Assembly: GCA_021847625.1 (NCBI GenBank)
Contig: JAJZQK010000001.1
Span: 1 to 31,232, forward strand
Reading direction: 5' to 3'
DNA length: 31,232 nucleotides
Origin: Chloroflexota bacterium
GTDB taxonomy: Bacteria; Chloroflexota; FW602-bin22; JAMCYS01
A program made the translations under genes and the position numbers. Below the pieces are notes generated by a model that was not told the DNA's origin, searched no databases, and saw only the letters and a list, made by a program, of their open reading frames with translations. Of this stretch, positions 22,685-29,970 are shown piece after piece (position 1 is the stretch's first letter; every line of letters begins with the position of its first letter).

Positions 22685-23470
22685 CTAGCGAGCAAGATAG
22701 CCGCCGTCGACCGCGAGGCAGTGGCCAGTAACCAACGAGGCGGCGTCCGAAGCGAGGAACAGAACCGGCCCCACGATCTCGTCTGGCTGGCCAAAACGGC
22801 GGATTGGAATGTTGTCCAGCCAAGTAGCCATCAGCTTGTCCCTATCGAACTGCGGATCGTCCAGCATCGACATCAGACCCGGCGTCAGAATCTGACAGGG
22901 CATGACCGCATTCACCCTTACGCCGTGAGTCGCCCATTCGAGTGCCAACTCGCGGGTCAAATTGTTAATGGCACCTTTGGCGGCGCAGTACGCCGCCTGT
23001 CCACGCCCTAAAGCCACCGCCCCCGCGATGGAACTGAAGTTGATGATGCTGCCCCGGCCCTGTTTGATCATCTGCCGCCCAACGGCGCGGCAGAAGTTGA
23101 ATGTGCCCTTGAGGTTGACTCCGATCTCCAGGTCCCACTGCTCATCAGGGAAGTCTTCCGCCGGAATGTGACTCGAGAAACCGGCGGTGTTCACCAACAC
23201 GTCGATCCGACCAAAAGTCTCGACGGTACGGTGGACAGCAGCCTCTGCCTCAGCCGTCGCACTCACGTCCGCCCGCAGAGCGATCACTCGCCGACCACAT
23301 TCCTGCACCCTCTTTGCAGCCCTGCTCGCCAGTTCCTCCGTGAGGTCGACGCAGGCAACGTCAGCGCCTGACTCCGCCAAGCCCGTGACCACCTGACTAC
23401 CCATGGCGCCCGCTGCGCCAGTCACCAGGGCAACGCGCCCATGCAGTGAGAACAGATCTGCGATACCCAT
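22685..23470 (-). CDS. Short-chain dehydrogenase/reductase paired with GntR regulator
   Basis: Classical SDR, 261 residues, with TGAAGAMG (17-24), acidic CVDL (40-43) suggesting NAD, and Ser147, Tyr161 and Lys165 (YCAAK). The NNAG motif is NTAG. GGGAGGAGCCGCC precedes the ATG. It is a relative of the left-arm SDR (shared SSIAG, ALGRG, HGVRVNA/HGIRVNA, ASD). It starts 12 bases after the GntR stop codon, so the two form one operon. The stop codon is immediately next to the transposase-bearing decay zone, but the C-terminus (AVDGGYL) is complete. Confidence 0.94.
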   Translation of the reverse strand: MGIADLFSLHGRVALVTGAAGAMGSQVVTGLAESGADVACVDLTEELASRAAKRVQECGRRVIALRADVSATAEAEAAVHRTVETFGRIDVLVNTAGFSSHIPAEDFPDEQWDLEIGVNLKGTFNFCRAVGRQMIKQGRGSIINFSSIAGAVALGRGQAAYCAAKGAINNLTRELALEWATHGVRVNAVMPCQILTPGLMSMLDDPQFDRDKLMATWLDNIPIRRFGQPDEIVGPVLFLASDAASLVTGHCLAVDGGYLAR

Positions 23471-23482
23471 GGCGGCTCCTCC

Positions 23483-24193
23483 CTATCGTCTGCTCTCGGC
23501 CCCCGCGGTTTGCGACGTCTTGGCGCTCGATACCATCATCACCTGCGACAGTACTCTCTCCGCGTTGGCGAGATGGTACTGCAGCCCAAGCTCGGCAGAG
23601 CCAATGTCCTTGTCAGCCAAAGATCGTACCAGTGTGCGATGGCCTTGAATGGATGCAGGCATATCCCGATAGGTAGTGTCTGTAATGCTGAGCATTGTCT
23701 CAATCAGACCGGATATGGGTTCCCAGGCAGATGTGAGCCACCGATTCCCAGCCAGCGTGACGATGTACCCGTGGAACTTCAAGTCAGGCGCGGCGAATCG
23801 GTTCAACTGGCCGCTTCGCACGGCCTCAGCCATTTCTTCCACCAGTGTTTCCAAACGCATGATGTCCTCCGGGGATATCCGATCCACTGCCCGGCGAACT
23901 GCATACGTCTCGAGTTGCAGGCGGAAATCGAAGAGGTCGTGGATATCGTCCACGCCTATACTCACGACCGAAGCTCCACGCCGCGGTTCTACCAGTACGA
24001 GTCCCTCGCGTGACAGTTGTGAAATCGCTTCACGCACCGGTAACCTGCTGACCCCGAACCTTCGGGCTAGGTCTGGTTCTTCCAGCCGCGCACCGGGGCC
24101 GATCTCCCCAAGAACTATGGCCTGCCGCAACGCTCTGGCGATTCCTTCCCAAAGCGCCTCATGCTCCAAAGCCAGCGGCGCGAACGTTTCCAT
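23483..24193 (-). CDS. GntR-family transcriptional regulator (FCD domain)
   Basis: FadR/FCD-subfamily regulator, 236 residues. Winged helix: DLARRFGVSRLPVREAISQLSREGL. FCD domain: DFRLQLE, KFHGYIV, GHRTLV and QYHLANAE carry the Asp/His residues that bind metal and a carboxylate ligand in this family. GGGAGGGTAGTTT precedes the ATG. It differs clearly from the 1034-1720 regulator (VSRLPVREA rather than VSRTPVKDA). Divergent placement opposite the second CUT1 transporter, across a region with repeated TGTCAA elements, suggests it controls that transporter and its own SDR operon; this is inference. Confidence 0.94.
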   Translation of the reverse strand: METFAPLALEHEALWEGIARALRQAIVLGEIGPGARLEEPDLARRFGVSRLPVREAISQLSREGLVLVEPRRGASVVSIGVDDIHDLFDFRLQLETYAVRRAVDRISPEDIMRLETLVEEMAEAVRSGQLNRFAAPDLKFHGYIVTLAGNRWLTSAWEPISGLIETMLSITDTTYRDMPASIQGHRTLVRSLADKDIGSAELGLQYHLANAERVLSQVMMVSSAKTSQTAGAESRR

Positions 24194-24578
24194 AAACTAC
24201 CCTCCCGATGTATCACTGCTCCGCCGGCCCGCCCCGCAATAGATGCTACGCAGCGGGGGAGCGGCGCTTAGGCCGAGCCGAAACGCGCAGGCCAGCAGAG
24301 CAGTTGGACGGCCTGCTGCTTCCGTTCCGGCAAAGCCCACTATAGGATGGGGTATTGACAACCCCAATCAGTATGTTATTCTATTAACTGTCGACTGTCA
24401 ATTGGCAACTGTCAACACCACACATCAATTGCACACTGGGGCCGGTAATCGGCCCTTCTCGCGGTCCCGCGAGTTGGGTGAACACGTGGATCACGCGTTG
24501 AGTTAGTTAAGATCGCCGGGATGCCGGCTGCCGAGCCCCAGCGCGTGATTCGAGCAAGTAGCGGAGGCTGGGCGGAAA
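24194..24578. other. Divergent intergenic region, remaining parts
   Basis: The 385 bases between the GntR gene and the first transporter gene hold no supported gene. The regulatory core is at 24355-24420. The rest, including 24421-24578 ahead of the permease, shows no clear hairpin or riboswitch. Leaders of about 190 bases (rightward) and 170 bases (leftward) are expected from the candidate promoters. Confidence 0.5.
24355..24420. promoter_or_regulatory. Divergent promoter/operator region between GntR and ABC transporter genes
   Basis: Plus strand: TTGACA (24355-24360), 16-base spacer, TATTCT (24377-24382). Minus strand: TTGACA (24396-24401), 17-base spacer, TAACAT (24373-24378). Another minus-strand TTGACA is at 24410-24415. 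The imperfect palindrome TGTCAATTGGCA (24396-24407) and three ACTGTC copies (24388-24413) overlap the promoters. The stretch is AT-rich against GC-rich surroundings. It is a likely binding site for the neighbouring GntR protein. Confidence 0.6.
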
Positions 24579-25538
24579 ATGCTACGAGACGTCCCGGGGG
24601 CGGAAACCACGCCTGCCACGGGCCATATAACACCCACTGGCCGCGTCATTGACGCCCTGCGCAGCGAGTTCAACCGGGAAGAGAGCCGAACGGCGTGGCT
24701 TTTTGCCACCCCTGCCCTCGTATACTTCTGTATCTTTACGGGCTTTCCAGTCGTCTACGGCTTGTACCTTAGTCTATACGATTGGCGGCTGACCGCTTCG
24801 TCCGGGACATTCATAGGCGCCGAGAACTACCGTGAGCTCCTGAGTTCCCCCTCGTTCCTGACAGCCGTGGTGAACACGGGGTACTTCACTGCTGGGTTAA
24901 TGTCTTGCGTCATCGTCTTCTCCTTTCTGGCGGCCACGGTGCTGAACCAACCGATTCGCAAGATCACCGTGTTGCGCGGCGTCTTCTACAGCCCGGCCGT
25001 GACCTCCGTGGTAGCAATCAGCATCGTCTGGCTGTGGATTCTCGACCCCGAGTATGGCCTCATCAACAAGTCGCTGCTACTGTTGGGCATTGACGGTCCG
25101 CGCTGGCTAGCAGACAGTCGTTGGGCGTTGCCTGGCCTCGTTCTGACCGCGGCCTGGCGGAGTATTGGCTACTTCGCGGTGGTATACCTGGCGGGGCTGC
25201 AGGGCATCGACCAGACCTACTACGAGGCGGCGTCCATTGACGGCGCTAACTGGTTCGGCAGGTTCAGGCACATAACTGTGCCCCTGCTTATGCCCACGAC
25301 CTTCTTCGTCGTCGTGATGAGCGTGATTTGGTCATTCCAGGTGTTTCCGCTGATCTATGTCATGACTAAGGGCGGCCCAGCCGGCTCTACATCGGTCATC
25401 GTCTTCTACCTCTATGAGCAGGCATTCATTCACTTTCGGCTCGGCTACGCCAGCGCGGTCGCCTACGTTCTCTTCGCCATCCTGTTCTTCTTCACTGTCG
25501 TTCAGTTTCGGTTCCTCGGCAAGCACACGGAGGTATAG
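24579..25538 (+). CDS. CUT1 ABC transporter permease (MalF-type), second system
   Basis: Inner-membrane permease, 319 residues, about six helices. The first helix is at 39-62 (WLFATPALVYFCIFTGFPVVYG). The EAA loop is at 216-236 (EAASIDGANW ... VP). TKGGPAGSTSVIVFYLYEQAF is typical of the family's C-terminal part. It is the first gene of a transporter operon whose order is permease, permease, binding protein, unlike the left system, which starts with the binding protein. GGAGG lies 11 bases before the ATG. The ATPase is missing, as in the left system. Confidence 0.95.
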   Translation: MLRDVPGAETTPATGHITPTGRVIDALRSEFNREESRTAWLFATPALVYFCIFTGFPVVYGLYLSLYDWRLTASSGTFIGAENYRELLSSPSFLTAVVNTGYFTAGLMSCVIVFSFLAATVLNQPIRKITVLRGVFYSPAVTSVVAISIVWLWILDPEYGLINKSLLLLGIDGPRWLADSRWALPGLVLTAAWRSIGYFAVVYLAGLQGIDQTYYEAASIDGANWFGRFRHITVPLLMPTTFFVVVMSVIWSFQVFPLIYVMTKGGPAGSTSVIVFYLYEQAFIHFRLGYASAVAYVLFAILFFFTVVQFRFLGKHTEV

Positions 25539-25540
25539 CG

Positions 25541-26401
25541 ATGGCGGGCGAGACTACTACCGCACGGAGAGGCCTTCGTCCCGCGGAGATCACGCAGGGG
25601 ACCTTGGTATGGACAGCGCTGTTAATAGGGGCCGCGTTTTCGCTGCTGCCCTACTTGTGGATGGTCTCCTCGTCCCTTAAGACCAACGACGACATGTACT
25701 CCGCCACGATACAGTTTCTGCCTTCGCAGATTAGGTGGGACAACTACGTCAGGGCTTGGTCTACGGCGCCTGTCGGGCGCTCCCTGCTCAACAGTGTCAT
25801 AGTGGCCTCAGGCTGCACGGTTGGCAACCTGGCATTCTCTGTGTTGACCGCCTACGCCTTCGCCCGCCTGCGTTTCAGAGGCAGGGAGATCCTGTTCCTT
25901 GCCATCCTTGGCACCATGATGATTCCCCACCAAGCCACCCTCATCCCCACATTCATCTTAATGCGCTGGTTCGGGCTGGTCGACTCTTACCCCGGCTTGA
26001 TACTCCCCGGGATGATTACCGCCTTTGGCATATTCCTAATGCGTCAGTTCTTCCTCGGCATACCGACCGAGCTGGAGGACGCCGCCAGGGTTGACGGCTG
26101 CGGGCGCATCCGCTGTCTCATCAAGATCATGCTGCCGCTGTGTGGACCGGCGCTGTCAGCGCTGGCCATCTTCACTTTTACGCAAACCTGGAACGATTTC
26201 TTTTGGCCTCTCATCATCGTGCGCTCCTCGCACATGGGCACCATCCAAATCCTCATCAGCGCGCTGAAAGCGCAGGACCTAGTCGATTGGGGAGCGCTTA
26301 TGGCTACGGTGACCATCGCCGCGACGCCGACTATGATCTTGTTCGTATCGCTGCAGCGCTACTTTGTCCGTGGCATCGTTATGACCGGCCTGAAGGGCTA
26401 G
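25541..26401 (+). CDS. CUT1 ABC transporter permease (MalG-type), second system
   Basis: Partner permease, 286 residues, starting 2 bases after the preceding stop codon. Helices begin at about residue 22, and the EAA loop is at 179-199 (EDAARVDGCGR ... LP). The C-terminus is RYFVRGIVMTGLKG, a common MalG-type ending. It forms the translocation channel with the MalF-type subunit. It is not a close copy of the left MalG-type protein, so the two transporters probably have different substrates. Confidence 0.95.
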   Translation: MAGETTTARRGLRPAEITQGTLVWTALLIGAAFSLLPYLWMVSSSLKTNDDMYSATIQFLPSQIRWDNYVRAWSTAPVGRSLLNSVIVASGCTVGNLAFSVLTAYAFARLRFRGREILFLAILGTMMIPHQATLIPTFILMRWFGLVDSYPGLILPGMITAFGIFLMRQFFLGIPTELEDAARVDGCGRIRCLIKIMLPLCGPALSALAIFTFTQTWNDFFWPLIIVRSSHMGTIQILISALKAQDLVDWGALMATVTIAATPTMILFVSLQRYFVRGIVMTGLKG

Positions 26402-26473
26402 GGCGGTCTCTAGCAGGGAGCTCCCGCGTTCCAAACGGCATCGAGCCGACATTTCGTAAGGAGGAGAATCATC

Positions 26474-27850
26474 ATGAGCAGGCTCGCTTACCACAAGATG
26501 ACACGCCGTCGTCTACTGAAGGGTGCCGTCCTCGGGTTCCCGGTCTTCGCGGCAGGAGCGCTCATCGGAGCGTGCGCTCCTGCCGCCGCTCCCGTGCCGA
26601 CGGCCAAGCCCGAGGCCACGAAACCCCAGCAAACCACAGGGGCGCCCACGCAGGCACCGGCGAAGCCGGCTGGGACGGTGACGCTGGAGACCTGGACCCA
26701 TTTCGCCGGGGCCAATCTGGAGGTGCTCAATCAGTTCTTGGGCGAGTTCAAGAAAGACAACGCGGACATCGAGCTTAACTTGGTCGCCGTGGGCGCGGGT
26801 GAGATCCAGGCCAAGCTGCTAACCGCGGTCGCTGGCGGTGCTCCACCCGATGTCTACCACTTGCCGGGCAACATCCCGCCTGAGCTGGCAAGAGACAAGG
26901 TTCTGGCGCCGTTGGACGACATCGTAAAGCTGCCGGTGCCCATACTGAAGGCCTTCGACGGCGCTACCATCCGCGAAGGCAGGCAGTACGGTATTGCGGT
27001 CCAGGGTGGCCTGGGCGCAATGGCCTACAACAAGGACCTCCTCGACGCCGCAGGCGTCACGAAGGTGCCCGATACCTGGGACGAGCTAGTAGACGCCGGG
27101 CTGAAGGTCACCAAGGCGGGGCAGGGACAGTGGGGCATCGCGTTCCCGAACGCGGGGGACTCGAATACAGCTGGCCAGGTCAGGTCACTCTTGATGGCGG
27201 CCGGAAGCGATGTGATGACGCCGGACTTGAAACAGCCCGCGTTCAACACGCCCGAGATGCTGGAGACCTTCCAGTTCGGCGTGGACCTAGTCCAAAAGTA
27301 CAAGGTGAACCCCCAGAAGTCCTACGCGCAGCTACAGACGTACAACGATTATACCACCGGGAAGTTCGGGGCCTGTATGCTGTTCCCGGCCTGGCTTCTG
27401 CAGCTCAAGACGGGGAAGTTCAAGACGGTGACCGCTGAGATGCCCAAACGCAAGACCAGGGGCACGGCCTTCGCGGGCAACTACTGGACGCTGCTGGCCG
27501 CGGTGAAAGACCCTGGGAAGCAGCAGGCTTTTTCGCGGCTGGTCGCCTGGTGGACCGACCCGAAGAACAACAGCCGCTGGTGCGCCGCGACGTACGGCCT
27601 ACCGACAACTGAAGCCACGGTCAAGACCGACGTCTACCAGAAGTTCCTCAAGGAGGATCCAAACGCGAAGGCTTTCGTTGATTCGATGGCATACGCGTCC
27701 GCCACTCCCCCCGTCATCGGCATCTCAGGAGTGTTGCTCGCGTTGGCACGGGCGTGGGAGGCGGCGGTTCTGGGCAACACTGCGCCTAAGGACGCCCTGG
27801 CCGCGGGGCAAAAAGAGGCGGCAGACGCCCTAGCTAAGGCCCAGCGGTAA
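26474..27850 (+). CDS. CUT1 extracellular solute-binding lipoprotein, second system
   Basis: Binding protein of the second CUT1 importer, 458 residues. The leader has a twin-arginine-like TRRRLLKG (10-17), a hydrophobic core and a lipobox ending at Cys34 (LIGAC), followed by an A/P/T/K linker. The mature domain has family-1 features: WTHFAGANLEVLNQFLGEF, AVGAGEIQAKLLTAVAGG and YNKDLLDAAGVTKVPDTWDEL. AAGGAGGAG precedes the ATG at about 9-10 bases. Although both start CAPAAAPVP after processing, it and the left binding protein share little beyond family features. Confidence 0.94.
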   Translation: MSRLAYHKMTRRRLLKGAVLGFPVFAAGALIGACAPAAAPVPTAKPEATKPQQTTGAPTQAPAKPAGTVTLETWTHFAGANLEVLNQFLGEFKKDNADIELNLVAVGAGEIQAKLLTAVAGGAPPDVYHLPGNIPPELARDKVLAPLDDIVKLPVPILKAFDGATIREGRQYGIAVQGGLGAMAYNKDLLDAAGVTKVPDTWDELVDAGLKVTKAGQGQWGIAFPNAGDSNTAGQVRSLLMAAGSDVMTPDLKQPAFNTPEMLETFQFGVDLVQKYKVNPQKSYAQLQTYNDYTTGKFGACMLFPAWLLQLKTGKFKTVTAEMPKRKTRGTAFAGNYWTLLAAVKDPGKQQAFSRLVAWWTDPKNNSRWCAATYGLPTTEATVKTDVYQKFLKEDPNAKAFVDSMAYASATPPVIGISGVLLALARAWEAAVLGNTAPKDALAAGQKEAADALAKAQR

Positions 27851-28208
27851 CGCCTCCCCGGAGCCGCGGGCGCGTACCCAGCCGAGAGCTAGAATCGCCA
27901 CTCTCACAGGAGCCGCCACGAGCCTCTGAGCGGCGGCGCCCACGTAAGGTTGGCGTTTCGCTACGTCCGCGCGATTGGCGACCGACAGAGGGCCGCTGAT
28001 GCTGAGGACTGAGTCTTTCTGCGATCCAGGCGGTTCGCGAAGGCACTGCCATCAATCCGGGTGCTGTTGGCGGTTGATACGCCACGCCGAAAGCCGCGTG
28101 GTCAAGCCTTTGGCCGCCAGCTGACGGAGCCAGCACGTCCAGTGGGATCTGCCCGATAGGCAGGACCGGGCGTATTCAGGTCGGGCCGGCAAGAGGCAGG
28201 AGGGGACA
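27851..28208. other. Intergenic region after the second transporter
   Basis: No gene, RNA or clear terminator was recognised in these 358 bases. Small frames on both strands are unlike any family I know. The chimeric reading frame that follows is open back to a stop near 28122, but those residues do not resemble either of its parent families. Confidence 0.5.
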
Positions 28209-28733
28209 GTGTCAGAGGCCAAGGAAGCGAAGAAAGCCATCGCTGTGGGCATCGACGGTGGCCTCGGGGACATCGTGTACGCCGTCCGGCCAGGGGCCGA
28301 CGGCGAGCACGGGGGCGAAATGCCGACTTCGCGGGTGAAGGGCCTGAGCATCCGCTCGATCTTCTTCCTCGCCGGCCCCAACGTCAAGGCAGGCCTGCAC
28401 CTGAAGGGCATGGCCTACCTGACCTCGGTGGCCCCGACCATCGCCTACCTCATCGGCATCCCGATGCCGCGCAACGCCGAGGGCGCGATTCGGTTCGTGG
28501 CGTTAGACGACCCCGACTTACACCTCACACTGCGCCAGAAGGCCGAGGCGGAGTGCGCTCGGGCGACGCTTCGCCAGAGCCTCACCAGACTAGGCAGGCC
28601 GCAGGACATCGCCTACTGCGCGGTGTACCTGGCCTCGGACGAGGCCGAGTACGTGACAGGATCGGTATTCACGATCGACGGCGGTATGGACGCCAAGGGG
28701 ATGTACAGCATCCCAGGCTCACAGAGCGTCTAG
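28209..28733 (+). pseudogene. Chimeric ORF: phosphodiesterase C-terminus joined to SDR C-terminus
   Basis: A 174-codon frame made of two unrelated gene ends. Residues 1-100 match the C-terminal region of AlkP-superfamily type I phosphodiesterase/nucleotide-pyrophosphatase proteins: GDIVYAVRP, DGEHGG (with its metal-site His), FFLAGPNVKAG, SVAPTIAYLIGIPMPRNAEGA. Residues from about 105 on match the C-terminus of an SDR: LTRLGRPQDIAYCAVYLASDEAEYVTGS and TIDGG. Neither half keeps its full active site. The GTG start has a strong AGGAGGGGACA ahead of it, so the chimera may still be translated. It lies 15 bases before the metallo-hydrolase. It most likely arose by deletion between two neighbouring genes; a new function cannot be excluded. 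Confidence 0.75.
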
Positions 28734-28748
28734 GGGAAGCGGTGATCG

Positions 28749-29750
28749 ATGAGAAGCAGCGCTATCGAGCAGGTCCACGAAAGGGTCTATCGGGTAGGCA
28801 CGCCGCTGTCGGGGGTGGAAACGGAGATCTACCTCCTGCTCGGTGATCAGGTGGCACTAGTCGACAGCGGCGTGGCCCAGTCGGTGCCGGACTACCTCGA
28901 GCCTGCGCTCGCCGCCCTAGACATGGCCCTCTCCGACATCGACTTCATAATCAATACGCACCCGCACTTCGACCACGCCGGCGGCAATGCGGCCCTGAAG
29001 CGAGCTAGCGGAGTCCAGGTACTGCTTCATCACGCCGATGAACTTCTCAGCACGGGACCAGAGGCCTTCATGGATAGCCGTTTCGACGTCAGTTATTACA
29101 TGCGGACTCTGGGGCGAGAAGATCTCCTGGCAGCGCGACGAGCTCTGCTGGAAGCCAACGTCGCCGAGGGCACGCTGGTGGACCACTGGCTCGCGGGCGG
29201 CGATAGTATCGATCTGGGGCAGGGAATAGTGTTGCAGGTGCTGCACACCCCTGGGCACACGGCAGGCTCCCTCTCCCTCTACTGGCCTCGAGAGGAGATA
29301 CTGTTCGCCGGGGACTCGGTGCAGGGCCGCGGCTCGCACCCTGGCCTCTTGCCGTTCTACTTCCACGCCAGCGAGTACCTCGGCTCTGGGACTCGTCTCT
29401 GTGATCTGCCGGTGGCGATCCTCTGCATGGGACACGGCTTCCAGACGGGCGGCATCTACAACTTGCCGGTACGCCGAGGCCCGACGGCCAGAGAGACGTT
29501 GCGGGAGAGCGTGCGAGTAGCTGAGCTGATCGATCGCGCCGTTTGCGCCGCGCTCGACGCCAATGCGCCCGCGCAGAACCTCGTTGAGTTCGCGCGCACC
29601 ACCTACGGGCTGTTGAGATACGACCTCCCCCTGATTATGGATCGCGACTTGGGCCTGCCCCTGCAGACCCTCGCCACAATCGACGCGCATCTCGCGGCAA
29701 GATGCCGCACGGGTGCGGTACCGCCAAGCCAGGGCAAAGGGATCCCATAG
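28749..29750 (+). CDS. Metallo-beta-lactamase-fold hydrolase
   Basis: MBL-fold metal-dependent hydrolase, 333 residues. Metal ligands are visible: HPHFDH (His71, His73, Asp75, His76), His170 (HTPGHTAG), Asp189 (FAGDS) and His229 (MGHGF). The C-terminal 90 residues form a helical extension like that of larger MBL-fold proteins acting on thioesters or lactones (glyoxalase-II-like). The ribosome site is weak (AGGGGAAGCGG), so translation may depend on the preceding chimeric frame, which ends 15 bases upstream. A role in hydrolysing a CoA thioester or lactone intermediate is possible but unproven. Confidence 0.9.
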   Translation: MRSSAIEQVHERVYRVGTPLSGVETEIYLLLGDQVALVDSGVAQSVPDYLEPALAALDMALSDIDFIINTHPHFDHAGGNAALKRASGVQVLLHHADELLSTGPEAFMDSRFDVSYYMRTLGREDLLAARRALLEANVAEGTLVDHWLAGGDSIDLGQGIVLQVLHTPGHTAGSLSLYWPREEILFAGDSVQGRGSHPGLLPFYFHASEYLGSGTRLCDLPVAILCMGHGFQTGGIYNLPVRRGPTARETLRESVRVAELIDRAVCAALDANAPAQNLVEFARTTYGLLRYDLPLIMDRDLGLPLQTLATIDAHLAARCRTGAVPPSQGKGIP

Positions 29751-29970
29751 AGAGGAGGGGGTTTAGCAGGCCTGGCAAGCCCGACGCCGTGGCATTTCCG
29801 ACGCATTGATCGCCTCGGTGCAACCATGCGCCTGCCAGGTGCCGGAACGGCCGTGGACGACTCGGCTGGGGAAGGCAGCGGATTAACGTCTGCCTAAGCA
29901 AACGAAAGGATCCAGAGTCGAACCGAGTCTCGTCACTCGCCTTGATGTGCAACGCACAGAGGAGGATACG
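29751..29970. other. Spacer ahead of the family-5 binding-protein gene
   Basis: No gene is seen. Distant complementary heptamers (GACTCGG and CCGAGTC, about 55 bases apart) lie in the second half but have no clear role. A strong ribosome site (GAGGAGG) ends the region. Confidence 0.4.

Noticed and set aside
29905..29935. T-arm-like GGTTCGACTC on the minus strand
   Set aside because: The flanking bases do not pair as a T-stem and no acceptor or anticodon arm can be drawn, so no tRNA is called.
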